Below the pieces are notes generated by a model. It searched no databases, was not told the DNA's origin, and worked only from the letters and a program-made list of their open reading frames with translations. From NCBI RefSeq assembly GCF_014466955.1, contig NZ_AP023396.1, positions 5,890,001 to 5,954,000 of the forward strand: DNA of 64,000 nucleotides, read 5' to 3'. Source of the stretch: Nocardia wallacei. GTDB lineage: Bacteria; Actinomycetota; Actinomycetes; Mycobacteriales; Mycobacteriaceae. Shown in pieces: positions 46,033 through 54,716 of the stretch. Position numbers and translations under genes: made by a program. The first letter of the stretch is position 1; each line of letters begins with the position of its first letter.

Positions 46033-47064
46033 TCATCGCTCGGCGAGCACCTCGCCGATGTACCGGGCGACCGCCGCCACCGAGGCGATCGTTCCGGGGT
46101 AGTCCATGCGGGTCGGGCCGACAACTCCCATGCCCCCGAGCACCGTACCCGGCACACCGTACCCGGTGGACACCACGGAGGTTCCACGCATCTGTTCCAC
46201 CTGCGTCTCCTCCCCGATCTGCACGGTCACCATGCCCGGCTGCTGCGCCGCGGCCAGCAGTTTCAGCACGATCACCTGCTCCTCGAGCGCTTCCAGCACC
46301 GACCGCAGCGAACCGGGGAAACCGAAGTCGCCGACATTGCGGGTGAGGTTGGCGGTACCGCCGAGCACCAGCCGCTCCTCCGGATGCTCCACCAGCGTCT
46401 CCACCAGGACCGTCGAGACCCGCACCAGCACGTCGCGCAGCCGCGGCGGGGCGTGCTCGGGCAGTTCGGCCACCGCCGTGGACGCCGCCGACAGGCGCTT
46501 GCCGTCCATGGCCTTGCCCAGCATGCCGCGCAGCGCCGCCAGATCCTCCTCGTCGACGACCGTGCCCAACTCGACCAGGCGCTGATCGACGCGGCCGGTG
46601 TCGGTGATCACCACCAGCAGCAGGCGCGCCGGATTCAGTGCGACGACCTCGAGGTGGCGGACCGTCGAGGCCGAGACGGTCGGATACTGGACCATCGCGA
46701 CCTGGCGGGTCAGCTGTGCCAGCAGGCGGACGCCGCGGCGCAGCACGTCGTCCAGATCGACGCCGTTCTCCAGGAATTCGATGATGGCCCGCCGCTCGGC
46801 CGGTGACAGCGGCTTCACCTCGGCGATGTTGTCGACGAACTGCCGGTAGCCCTTGTCGGTGGGTATGCGACCGGAACTGGTGTGTGGCTGGGTGATGTAA
46901 CCCTCCGCCTCGAGCACCGCCATGTCGTTGCGTACTGTGGCGCTGGACACGCCCAGATTGTGCCTGTCGACCAGCGTCTTAGAGCCGATCGGTTCCTTGG
47001 TCGCGATATAGTCCGCGACGATCGCACGCAGGACCTCGATCCGCCGTTGCTCCGTGCTCGGCAT
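46033..47064 (-). CDS. hrcA: Heat-inducible transcription repressor HrcA
   Basis: A 343-residue repressor that binds CIRCE elements and is activated by GroEL. The winged helix has [20 protein letters not shown] and [20 protein letters not shown]. The C-terminal GAF-like region includes [15 protein letters not shown]. The ATG at 47064 has AGGAGG 8 bases upstream; the frame upstream lacks similarity. Heads hrcA-dnaJ-rsmE. Confidence 0.96.
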   Translation of the reverse strand: MPSTEQRRIEVLRAIVADYIATKEPIGSKTLVDRHNLGVSSATVRNDMAVLEAEGYITQPHTSSGRIPTDKGYRQFVDNIAEVKPLSPAERRAIIEFLENGVDLDDVLRRGVRLLAQLTRQVAMVQYPTVSASTVRHLEVVALNPARLLLVVITDTGRVDQRLVELGTVVDEEDLAALRGMLGKAMDGKRLSAASTAVAELPEHAPPRLRDVLVRVSTVLVETLVEHPEERLVLGGTANLTRNVGDFGFPGSLRSVLEALEEQVIVLKLLAAAQQPGMVTVQIGEETQVEQMRGTSVVSTGYGVPGTVLGGMGVVGPTRMDYPGTIASVAAVARYIGEVLAER

Positions 47065-47163
47065 CGGCCCCACCTCCTCGCTCGCCATCGGTCCGGCCGG
47101 GCGCGTGACCGCGTCACGACACGGCGCGATCACACGGATCCCGGGTTCATCCGGAACCCAGTC

Positions 47164-47184
47164 TAATTGCCCAGCGGACAATTA
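47164..47184. promoter_or_regulatory. CIRCE-like dyad upstream of hrcA
   Basis: TAATTG and CAATTA are separated by exactly 9 bases, the spacing of a CIRCE element, 100 bases before the hrcA ATG. The arms differ from the CIRCE consensus, so autoregulation by HrcA is only suggested. Confidence 0.4.
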
Positions 47185-47230
47185 CCGGCGCACACGTCCT
47201 GACCTGTGTGGGGATGGGGCGCCGCGCAGG

Positions 47231-47434
47231 TTATTCGGGGCCGGCGGCCTTACCGGCGGCCGCGTCCAGACCGAGCATGGCCAGCAGCGACGTGCAGTCG
47301 TCGGCATCGGTGGCGTAACTGGCGACCGCCCGCGCGGCCATCGCGCAGCGCCGCGTGTTCTCCGCCTTCTCCGCGGCGCGGGACTCGGCGAAATCGCTCT
47401 GATCGTTGACAAGGGTGATGCGTGCCTGCGGCAT
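47231..47434 (-). CDS. Small conserved hypothetical protein
   Basis: A 67-residue protein with an excellent GAGGAG ribosome-binding site 6 bases before the ATG at 47434. The sequence (MPQARITLVNDQSDFAESRA, AEKAENTRRCAMAARAVASY) is mainly helical and soluble. Function unknown. It lies between hemW and hrcA on the same strand. Confidence 0.65.
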   Translation of the reverse strand: MPQARITLVNDQSDFAESRAAEKAENTRRCAMAARAVASYATDADDCTSLLAMLGLDAAAGKAAGPE

Positions 47435-47544
47435 GAGACTCCTCGGGGTTGTGTCGAACGCTACACCCCCGCTCGCGCGCTCTCGGCCCCAACCACGGAA
47501 TCGCCGAGGGAGCACGGCGGCAGATCCGGCGAATCGGGCGGCCG

Positions 47545-48741
47545 TCAGGTGAGCAGTTCGCGAACGACCGCGTCGGCGAGCAGGCGTCCCCGCGCCGTGA
47601 GAATCATGCGGCCGCGGACTTCTCGGGCCAGGCCGTCCGCGACGATGCGGTGCGCGGCGGCGCGCCCGGCGGCATCGAGGTCGTCCAGCGGCAGGCCGGA
47701 GCGCAGGCGGACCACGAGCATGACGCGTTCGGTGTACCGCTCCGCCGCCGTCAGCGCCTCCCAGCCCGCCGCCGGGAGCCCGCCCGCCGCGACCCGGTCC
47801 GCGTATCGCGCCGGATGCTTCACGTTCCACCACCGCACGCCGCCGAGGTGACTGTGCGCGCCCGGACCCGCACCGAGCCAGTCACCGCCGTCCCAGTAGC
47901 CGAGGTTGTGCCGGCAGCGGGCGGAATCGCTTGCGGCCCAGTTGGATACCTCGTACCAGGTGAGCCCCGCGGAGACGAGACGCGCGTCGATGCGTTCGTA
48001 GCGGGCGGCGAGGACGTCGTCGTCGGGGGCGGGGAGTTCGCCGCGCCGGACCTTGCGGGCCATGGCGGTGCCGTCCTCGACGATCAGCGAGTAGGCCGAG
48101 ACGTGGTCGACGCCGGCGGCCAGCACCGCGTCGAGACTGGCGTCCAGATCGGCATCGGTTTCGCCCGGCGTGCCGTAGATGAGGTCGAGGTTGACGTGGT
48201 CGAATCCCGCGGCCTCGGCCTCGCGGGCAGCGGCTACCGCGCGGCCGGGCGTGTGCGTGCGGTCGAGCACCTTCAGCACATGCTCGGCCGCGGACTGCAT
48301 GCCCAGCGATACCCGCGTGAATCCCGCCTCCCGGATGCGCTCGAAGAATTGCGGCGAGGTCGATTCCGGATTCGATTCGGTGGTTATCTCGGCGTCGGGG
48401 GCGAGGGTGAAATTCGCGCGGACCGCGGCCAGGACCTCCGCCAACCCGTCACCGCCGAGCAGCGAAGGGGTCCCACCGCCGACGAATACCGTCGACACGT
48501 CCGGCTGCGGGCTGGGCAGCGCGGCGAACGATTCCGCGGCTGCGGCGAGTTCGCCTCGCAACGCCGCCAACCACGATCCCGGCGACGCGGAGGTGCCCAA
48601 CTCTCCGGCGGTGTAGGTGTTGAAGTCGCAATATCCGCACCTGGTCGCGCAGAACGGCACGTGAACGTAGATGCCGAACGGGCCGCCGCCGAAGTCCCGC
48701 AGCGCGGGATCGGTGTCAGGGCGGATGGCAGACGAGGTCAC
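47545..48741 (-). CDS. hemW: Radical SAM heme chaperone HemW
   Basis: A 398-residue radical SAM protein. The cluster motif is HVPFCATRCGYCDFN (CxxxCxxC). Further signatures are STVFVGGGTPSLL, EITTESNPES, VSLGMQSAAEHVL and DLIYGTPGETDADL, as in HemW/HemN-like proteins. HemW lacks the extra Cys of the true HemN coproporphyrinogen dehydrogenase, so a heme-transfer role is likelier. GTG start at 48741. Confidence 0.93.
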   Translation of the reverse strand: MTSSAIRPDTDPALRDFGGGPFGIYVHVPFCATRCGYCDFNTYTAGELGTSASPGSWLAALRGELAAAAESFAALPSPQPDVSTVFVGGGTPSLLGGDGLAEVLAAVRANFTLAPDAEITTESNPESTSPQFFERIREAGFTRVSLGMQSAAEHVLKVLDRTHTPGRAVAAAREAEAAGFDHVNLDLIYGTPGETDADLDASLDAVLAAGVDHVSAYSLIVEDGTAMARKVRRGELPAPDDDVLAARYERIDARLVSAGLTWYEVSNWAASDSARCRHNLGYWDGGDWLGAGPGAHSHLGGVRWWNVKHPARYADRVAAGGLPAAGWEALTAAERYTERVMLVVRLRSGLPLDDLDAAGRAAAHRIVADGLAREVRGRMILTARGRLLADAVVRELLT

Positions 48742-48789
48742 CGGTCCAGTCTGCCGATACGCCGAGTGTGACGTGCACCTGGGTGATCG

Positions 48790-49545
48790 CTACCAGGTGG
48801 CGGGCTGATCCTCCCGCAGACGTGCCAGGCTTCGCTCGATCCAGTTCTGGAAATGGCCCGCCAGATCCTGGGCCGTGGCGGGACGCACGGTGATGTGCTC
48901 GCGGGTCTGCTGCTGCACGTAGCGACCGTCGCCGGTGACCTCGAACCAGCCCATGGCGTACCAGGGATCGGGGCGGCTGTGCAGGTAGCCGGTGAGCAGT
49001 CCGGCCACTCCGGTGCCGTCGAACGGGCGCTCGGTGAGGCGGTCGAATCGTTCGCGCGGGGCGTTGCGGCTGTACCCGTCCGTTCGGGCGCTCAGGTCGC
49101 CGACATGGAACGTCTCCGGCTTGGCGGTGCCCGGCGGAGCGGCGGGCAGGATGGCGGCCAGTCGTCCCGGCAGTTGTTCGGTGCGGAACAGGCGGCACCG
49201 GATCGGACCGTCGACGCCGTCGGCGGCCGTCTGGGTGAGCATGACCGCGTGGTAAGGGGTCCGGGCGCCGAGCACCCGGTACTCGCGAGGTCGTCCCTTG
49301 CCGAGAACCGTTGACTCACCGCCGATTTCGATTCGGAGTTCGGAGGTGGTGAGGGTGTGGAAGGCCAGGTTGATCTGTTCCAGTTCCTCGTGGTCGTACC
49401 GTGCGCGCACGGCCACCCGGTGCGCGGCGACCTCATCGTTGGTCGCAAGACGGCTGGTGTAGCGCAGCGGATGCGGCAGGCGGTCGTTCGCGTCGCTGTA
49501 CCACAGCACCGCGAAATCGTCGGGCTCCCAGCTCCATTCGGCCAT
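48790..49545 (-). CDS. EspG-family ESX chaperone
   Basis: A 251-residue protein of the EspG fold, opening MAEWSWEPDDFAVLWYSDAN and LPHPLRYTSRL and ending in an acidic/basic helix. EspG proteins bind and escort specific PE-PPE heterodimers to the ESX secretion machine. It lies downstream of PE-like and PPE-like genes with 100 bases between, so it is probably the chaperone for that pair. Core ESX machinery genes are not in the window. Confidence 0.75.
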   Translation of the reverse strand: MAEWSWEPDDFAVLWYSDANDRLPHPLRYTSRLATNDEVAAHRVAVRARYDHEELEQINLAFHTLTTSELRIEIGGESTVLGKGRPREYRVLGARTPYHAVMLTQTAADGVDGPIRCRLFRTEQLPGRLAAILPAAPPGTAKPETFHVGDLSARTDGYSRNAPRERFDRLTERPFDGTGVAGLLTGYLHSRPDPWYAMGWFEVTGDGRYVQQQTREHITVRPATAQDLAGHFQNWIERSLARLREDQPATW

Positions 49546-49644
49546 CGTGAGATCTTTCGTTCGGTCGTGCGCAGCGCAGCTGCACCCGAAAAAGGTGCCG
49601 GGTCAGCGGAACTTGGGCGGAGAGATAGTCGAGTGCGCCGAGGG

Positions 49645-50820
49645 TCAGCCGGCAGACGGTGGCGGATCGGCATAGTCGCCGCCGATCACGCCGCCGGGAA
49701 TCGTCTTCGGCGCGGGACCGAGCAACTCCTCCGCGTTCTCCATGTTCCGCAGCCAGTCGGGCAGTTCGTGGTCCTTCTCATCGTCCTCGGACCTGCCGCG
49801 GCCACCGCCCAGACCACCCATCCCGGGCATGCCCGCCGGGCCGTACCCTGGCACACCCGCACGGCCCGCGCTCGCCGCCGCAGCAGCACCGCCCGCGCTC
49901 GGCTGCCCGCCGACGAAACTGCGCCCCGGGCCGGCGTTACCGAGACCGCCACCACCCAGACCACCGCCACCGCCGAGACCGCCGCCGTGCCCCGCCGAGT
50001 ATCCACTCGCCGTCGTCGGCGCACCGATACTGGCAGGAGTCGTCCCGGCCGACTGCTCGCCCAGCACACTTGCCGGGGTCGCCTGCGGCGATTGGGTGCC
50101 GGCGGGACTAGTGGAGGACGGATCTTCCGGGGTCTCGCTGGATTGCTCGTCGGTTTGCGACGGAACATTCGGCCCACCCGTGCCGTCGTCGGATGTGTTC
50201 CCGCCGATGCCGGGAATTCCCGCACCTCCCGGCACGTAGCTGTTGTCGTTCGTCTCCGGCGGTTTGTAGAGCGGGTTCGTCGGGCTGTCGGGTACCGGGA
50301 GAACTGGAATCTGCTTGTCGGCCTGAACAAAATTCGCAACGTAATTGTTCTTCATGGCCTCTCGCGCGGCATTCTGGCAGTCGTTGCGCACGTGAGCGGA
50401 ATTGGGTCCATGCCATATCCCGAGATTCCAGCTCCGCGGGTTGTAGGCGGCGCCACCGTCCGGCGGGCGGTCCACGGCGTTCTTGGTGTTGTTCACACCA
50501 TCGATTGCCGACGCGACCTGCTGAGCGAGATTCTGCAACGGAACGGTCAGGTCCAGCGCACGTTGGGCGTAGTTGCCGATCGCGGTCCTGGACATTTCCG
50601 CCGCAGGGCCTTCCCAGGCCGCCTCACTGGAATGACGGATCCGATTGGCGAACAACTCCGCTGCCGAAGTCCAGCGACGTGCTATCTGCCCATACTCATC
50701 GACGCTCTTATTAGCCTCGGTCGTATTCAACGGATTGAAGGCATTGTAAATACGCCAATGATCCCAGCTGTCGGTATGCTCACCACCATCGGTAATCCGA
50801 GGATTTTCGGTGCCACTCAT
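49645..50820 (-). CDS. PPE/WXG100-like ESX substrate
   Basis: A 391-residue protein. Residues 20-170 form a helical WXG/PPE-like domain with AAWEGPAAEMSRTAIGNYAQ (WEG turn) and VPLQNLAQQVASAIDGVNNT. The rest is long, Pro/Gly/Ser/Thr-rich and disordered, with GGGLGGGGGLGGGGLGNAGP repeats and a charged end. Typical of PPE-type exported proteins with a variable tail. Its ATG overlaps the stop of the PE-like gene (ATGA), as for PE-PPE pairs. Confidence 0.72.
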   Translation of the reverse strand: MSGTENPRITDGGEHTDSWDHWRIYNAFNPLNTTEANKSVDEYGQIARRWTSAAELFANRIRHSSEAAWEGPAAEMSRTAIGNYAQRALDLTVPLQNLAQQVASAIDGVNNTKNAVDRPPDGGAAYNPRSWNLGIWHGPNSAHVRNDCQNAAREAMKNNYVANFVQADKQIPVLPVPDSPTNPLYKPPETNDNSYVPGGAGIPGIGGNTSDDGTGGPNVPSQTDEQSSETPEDPSSTSPAGTQSPQATPASVLGEQSAGTTPASIGAPTTASGYSAGHGGGLGGGGGLGGGGLGNAGPGRSFVGGQPSAGGAAAAASAGRAGVPGYGPAGMPGMGGLGGGRGRSEDDEKDHELPDWLRNMENAEELLGPAPKTIPGGVIGGDYADPPPSAG

Positions 50821-51335
50821 TCCGCCGCCCCGATCGCCGGGGGCGGCGTAACGCCTGGCTGAATCTGCTTGGTGCCGATCGGACTGGGCGGCGTGTTCGC
50901 CATCAACTCGTTGTAGCGAGCAGCAAATTCTTGATCGGTCGACATGTAATTCTGAGCTATCGTGCGGTGTAGAGTCTGAATTTCATCGACTATGTCATAG
51001 TGCTGTTGCAGGATATCCCACACATTGTTGGCGCTGTCTTTCGCCGGATCGACGATCTGGGCTTTACCACGGAACCAGCCGACCACAGTCGCGGCAGACT
51101 TCAACCCATCCGTTGTCTCGCCGAGCCCCCAATGCTCACGTCGAGAAATAGTCTGCGCTATTCGCTGGAGTTGCTGAATCTCGTCCTTGAAGGCTTGACA
51201 GTCACGTTCGATGTATACGAATTCGTCAGCGTTCACCACGACTTTATCACTGAAGCTGACAGTCAGATTGCCACTCTCTGCGTCTTTCACAAGACCCGCA
51301 ATAGGGCTTGCAGGCTGCGTGTCCCCATCAGCCAT
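50817..51335 (-). CDS. PE-like ESX partner protein
   Basis: A 172-residue helical protein starting at the ATG at 51335 (GGGAGGAC upstream; 51353 is a poorer alternative). Segments FVYIERDCQAFKDEIQQLQR and NVWDILQQHYDIVDEIQTLH form the long helices of a helical hairpin. A YNELMANTPP segment and Pro-rich tail follow. It lacks an obvious PE start but its coupling to the PPE-like gene suggests it is the dimer partner. Codon use is less GC-rich than its neighbours. Confidence 0.6.
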   Translation of the reverse strand: MADGDTQPASPIAGLVKDAESGNLTVSFSDKVVVNADEFVYIERDCQAFKDEIQQLQRIAQTISRREHWGLGETTDGLKSAATVVGWFRGKAQIVDPAKDSANNVWDILQQHYDIVDEIQTLHRTIAQNYMSTDQEFAARYNELMANTPPSPIGTKQIQPGVTPPPAIGAAE

Positions 51336-51388
51336 GATCACCGTCCTCCCCACCGCCGGTCGACGAGAATCGACCGGAGATTACGATA

Positions 51389-51955
51389 TTACGCTCCCGC
51401 TGCGATCGCCGGGGCGATTCCTTCCGCCAGCGTCTTGGCAATATCACACGAGTGCTGCGTGCCAGATTTCTTGCGTGATCTCGGGTTATCGATGCTGATC
51501 TCGAGACTCCCCCCTTTCATCTCGACGTTGATCGCACAATCCACATGTGGATCCTGCCCGCCGAGATAGGACGTAACCGCGGGACGCCCAGCAATGGTCA
51601 ACTCCTCGGCGACGGTGAATTCCTTGTTGGCGCGGACCATGTCCAACGTAATGTTGGTGGTGTCGATCGTGGCGCTGTATCCGTCGGATTGGATCCACCC
51701 GCACCCACGCCACTTGATACCTGCGTTGCCGTCCTTGCTGTCGACTTCCGGCTTGATCAGCTGCTCCGACTGCAGGAGCGACTGTGGGATGTCCTTGCAG
51801 GCGTCGAATCCTGCGGGTACCTCTGCTGCGATCGTGGGTGTCGGCGAGGCGGAGCTACCGACCGAGTCGCCGTCGCTGGAATTGCATCCGGACAGGACGG
51901 CGGTCAGGCCCAGGATCGCGATACCGCCCCGCATTGGTTTCCCCCAGCTCGCCAT
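51389..51955 (-). CDS. DUF3558 lipoprotein
   Basis: A 188-residue lipoprotein. The signal peptide ends in a lipobox (GLTAVLSGC, Cys near 24), followed by a Ser/Asp linker. The mature domain has FDACKDIPQSLL, GCGWIQSDGYSATIDTTN and HSCDIAKTLAEG, with four Cys in a DUF3558-like pattern. Such lipoproteins commonly accompany ESX-associated genes in Nocardia-like genomes. Start at 51955 with GAGGAC upstream. Confidence 0.75.
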   Translation of the reverse strand: MASWGKPMRGGIAILGLTAVLSGCNSSDGDSVGSSASPTPTIAAEVPAGFDACKDIPQSLLQSEQLIKPEVDSKDGNAGIKWRGCGWIQSDGYSATIDTTNITLDMVRANKEFTVAEELTIAGRPAVTSYLGGQDPHVDCAINVEMKGGSLEISIDNPRSRKKSGTQHSCDIAKTLAEGIAPAIAAGA

Positions 51956-52095
51956 GTCGTCCTCTCACCGGTACGGTCCCGTTCGAGGCCGGACCGGCTC
52001 CGCCCCCGTCGAGCTCGAATAGACCGTACCGGCGAGGTCACAGGCGCGCAAAGGATGTGGGCGGTCCGCGGCGCGGCTGGGGCGGGGGCGGCGAC

Positions 52096-52497
52096 TCAGT
52101 CCGTGAGAACCCCGGTGTTCTGGCAAGCGGTCAGCAGCCAGCGGCCGTCTTCCTTCGTCATCACGTACAGCGGGGAGCCCTCGCCCGTGATCTGCCCCGC
52201 GTTGTCGAAGTAGAGCTGGCGGACCTTGACCGCGGCCACGTCGGGGCGCAGGTGGCGGATCAGCACCACCTCGTAGGTGGCGGTGCCGTCGCGCATGGCG
52301 CCGGGGAGGACCTGTGCGGTGAATTCGGCGATGGCGGCGCGGCCGACGAGGAGCTTGCCGTGGGCGGTGGTCCAGATGGCGTCGGGGTGGAAGAGGGCGA
52401 CGAACTCGTCGACGAGTTCGTTCTGCTGGGCGTGCTGGACGGTGGCGACGATCTCGCGAATGGCGGCCGTGTCGCGGTCGGCCGAAGTGGCTGTCAT
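52096..52497 (-). CDS. SnoaL/SgcJ-type NTF2-like protein
   Basis: A 133-residue NTF2-like protein, opening MTATSADRDTAAIREIVATV and containing VDEFVALFHPDAIWTTAHGK, FTAQVLPGAM and DGRWLLTACQNTG, as in SgcJ/EcaC-like proteins. The family includes small hydrolases, isomerases and non-enzymatic pocket proteins, so no reaction is assigned. ATG at 52497; weak ribosome-binding site. Confidence 0.8.
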   Translation of the reverse strand: MTATSADRDTAAIREIVATVQHAQQNELVDEFVALFHPDAIWTTAHGKLLVGRAAIAEFTAQVLPGAMRDGTATYEVVLIRHLRPDVAAVKVRQLYFDNAGQITGEGSPLYVMTKEDGRWLLTACQNTGVLTD

Positions 52498-52609
52498 GAA
52501 CCGATCTTCGAACCCCAACCGAACTCGAGGTCAAGGGGTCGAGATCATTCCGGGCGGAGGTTCTGCCGCCGATCTATGACCGATCTCACAAATTCGATCA
52601 ATCGTCCAG

Positions 52610-52629
52610 GGAATTTCCCTCGAAATTCC
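52610..52629. promoter_or_regulatory. Palindrome upstream of the sulfur operon
   Basis: GGAATTTC and GAAATTCC are separated by CCTC, in an AT-richer stretch 55 bases upstream of the leader ORF. A plausible binding site for a sulfur-responsive transcription factor; the protein is not known. Confidence 0.5.
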
Positions 52630-52671
52630 GGAAAATATGGGTGTGCGGTCGGAACGACCCTGCTGACATGG

Positions 52672-52684
52672 CACAATAGGGTCC
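52672..52684 (+). promoter_or_regulatory. Candidate -10 region for a leaderless transcript
   Basis: CACAAT (52672-52677) resembles a -10 element and lies 8 bases before the leader ATG at 52685, so transcription should start at or next to the A of the ATG. No clear -35 is seen. Confidence 0.45.
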
Positions 52685-52777
52685 ATGACTGGGCTTGGAG
52701 TACGACTGGTGGCGCGTCGCCACGTCGACTACAAGCGTGTCTGCAGTGCCCGCTGTCTGCCGGATCGCCTCCGGTAG
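52685..52777 (+). CDS. Cysteine-containing leader peptide (attenuator uORF)
   Basis: A 30-residue ORF, too short for most gene callers. It contains VRLVARRHVD then YKRVCSARCL, with the RLxARRHVD-xx-RVxS core seen in actinobacterial leader peptides of sulfur genes, and ends LPDRLR. Two Cys codons lie near the end. The ATG probably coincides with the transcript start. Mycobacterial sulfite reductase operons have leaderless Cys-rich uORFs that act as cysteine-responsive attenuators; stalling at Cys codons would change the downstream RNA fold. 125 bases separate it from sirA. Confidence 0.75.
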   Translation: MTGLGVRLVARRHVDYKRVCSARCLPDRLR

Positions 52778-52778
52778 C

Positions 52779-52830
52779 GCGGCCTTTCCCGACTCCGGCG
52801 TCCTCTCGCGGCGCCCGACTTCCCGGCCGC
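52779..52830 (+). promoter_or_regulatory. Possible attenuator hairpin
   Basis: GCGGCC (52779-52784) can pair with GGCCGC (52825-52830) just after the leader stop, with further internal GC-rich pairing. A short CCTGC at 52864-52868 could pair with GCAGG overlapping the sirA ribosome-binding site. Read by eye only. Confidence 0.35.
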
Positions 52831-52902
52831 CCGAATACCGAAGGCGTGAGCCAGCCCCTCCCGCCTGCCGCAAGGCCTGATCCACCCCGCAGGAGCGACC
52901 CT

Positions 52903-54702
52903 ATGACGTCGAGTACCGACGCCGGTCCCACCCCCGAATCCACCCGCTCCGAGCGCGAGCAGGAGATCGCGCGCGAGCGTGCCGCCGCCGCACGTGAGCG
53001 CCGCGCCCGCCCGCGCCCGGCAGCCGGTCCGCGCGAGCGCACCGGCAAGCCCGTCCGCCGCAAGTCCGAGGGCCAGTGGGCGCTCGGCTACCGCGAACCG
53101 CTCAACCCGAACGAGCAGAGCAAGAAGGACGACAACCCGCTCAACGTCCGCGCACGCATCGAGAACATCTACGCCAAGGGCGGTTTCGACTCCATCGACA
53201 AGAGCGACCTGCGCGGCCGCTTCCGCTGGTGGGGCCTCTACACCCAGCGCGAGCAGGGCTACGACGGTACCTGGACCGGCGACGAGAACATCGACCTGCT
53301 CGAGGCGAAGTACTTCATGATGCGGGTGCGCTGCGACGGCGGCGCGCTGAACGTCGAGCAGGTGCGCACCCTCGGCGGCATCTCCACCGAGTTCGCCCGC
53401 GACACCGCCGACCTGTCCGATCGCGAGAACCTGCAGTACCACTGGATCGAGATCGAGAACGTGCCCGAGATCTGGCGCCGTCTCGAAGCGGTCGGGCTGC
53501 AGACCACCGAGGCCTGCGGCGACTGCCCCCGCGTGGTGCTGGGCTCCCCCCTCGCCGGTGAGTCGCTCGACGAGGTGATCGACGCCTCGCCCGCGATCGA
53601 GGAGATCGTGCGCCGCTACATCGGCAAGAAGGAGTACTCGAACCTCCCGCGCAAGTTCAAGACCGCGATCTCGGGCCAGCAGGACGTGGTGCACGAGATC
53701 AACGACGTCGCGTTCATCGGCGTGGAGCATCCCGAGCACGGCCCCGGCCTGGACCTGTGGGTCGGCGGCGGGCTGTCGACCAACCCGATGCTGGCGCAGC
53801 GGGTCGGCGCGTGGGTGCCGCTGGACGAGGTGCCCGAGGTGTGGGAGGCCGTGGTCGCGCTGTTCCGCGATTACGGCTACCGCCGCCTGCGCACCAAGGC
53901 CCGGCTGAAGTTCCTGATCAAGGACTGGGGCATCGAGAAGTTCCGCCAGGTGCTCGAGGAGGAGTACCTGAAGCGCAAGCTCGTCGACGGCCCCGCGCCG
54001 GACAAGCCGACCCGGCCCATCGACCACGTCGGCGTGCAGAAGCTGCGCAACGGGCTCAACGCGGTCGGCTTCTCCCCCATCGCCGGCCGTGTGACGGGCA
54101 GCATTCTCACGCAGGTCGCCGACGCGGTGGAGCGCATCGGCGCCGACCGCATCCGCTTCACCCCGTACCAGAAGCTGATCGTGCTCGACGTGCCCGACGA
54201 CAAGGTCGACCGGCTGATCGACGAGCTGGAACCGCTGGGCCTGCACGCCCGTCCGTCGATGTGGCGGCGAAACCTGCTGGCGTGCAGCGGTATCGAGTTC
54301 TGCAAGCTGTCGTTCGTGGAGACCCGCAAGCGCTCCCAGGTGCTCGCGCCCGAACTCGAGCAGCGGCTCGCCGACATCAACGCCCAGCTGGACGTGCCGA
54401 TCACGATCAATATCAACGGCTGCCCCAATTCGTGCGGCCGTTCCCAGATCGCCGACATCGGGTTCAAGGGCCAGCTCGTCGACGACGGCGACGGGAATCA
54501 GGTGGAGGGCTTCCAGGTTCATCTGGGTGGCAGCCTCGGGTTCGACAGCGCCTTCGGTCGCAAGCTGCGCCAGCACAAGGTGACCAGCCTGGAACTCGGC
54601 GACTACATCGAGCGTGTGGTGCGCAATTTCGTCAAGAACCGCAACGACGGTGAGCGGTTCGCGCAGTGGGCTGTCCGCGCCGACGACGCCGACCTTCGGT
54701 AA
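52903..54702 (+). CDS. sirA: Ferredoxin-dependent sulfite reductase
   Basis: A 599-residue siroheme/[4Fe-4S] enzyme that reduces sulfite to sulfide. The N-terminal 50 residues are charged and non-conserved. Ferrite-reductase half-domains follow, and the cluster-siroheme ligands are ACSGIEFCKLSFVETRKR and NGCPNSCGRSQ. TEACGDCPR is another family mark. It corresponds to the mycobacterial NirA/SirA, long mislabelled nitrite reductase. The ATG at 52903 has AGGAG 8 bases upstream. First structural gene of the sulfur operon. Confidence 0.94.
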   Translation: MTSSTDAGPTPESTRSEREQEIARERAAAARERRARPRPAAGPRERTGKPVRRKSEGQWALGYREPLNPNEQSKKDDNPLNVRARIENIYAKGGFDSIDKSDLRGRFRWWGLYTQREQGYDGTWTGDENIDLLEAKYFMMRVRCDGGALNVEQVRTLGGISTEFARDTADLSDRENLQYHWIEIENVPEIWRRLEAVGLQTTEACGDCPRVVLGSPLAGESLDEVIDASPAIEEIVRRYIGKKEYSNLPRKFKTAISGQQDVVHEINDVAFIGVEHPEHGPGLDLWVGGGLSTNPMLAQRVGAWVPLDEVPEVWEAVVALFRDYGYRRLRTKARLKFLIKDWGIEKFRQVLEEEYLKRKLVDGPAPDKPTRPIDHVGVQKLRNGLNAVGFSPIAGRVTGSILTQVADAVERIGADRIRFTPYQKLIVLDVPDDKVDRLIDELEPLGLHARPSMWRRNLLACSGIEFCKLSFVETRKRSQVLAPELEQRLADINAQLDVPITININGCPNSCGRSQIADIGFKGQLVDDGDGNQVEGFQVHLGGSLGFDSAFGRKLRQHKVTSLELGDYIERVVRNFVKNRNDGERFAQWAVRADDADLR

Positions 54703-54716
54703 CGGGAGATTCAACT

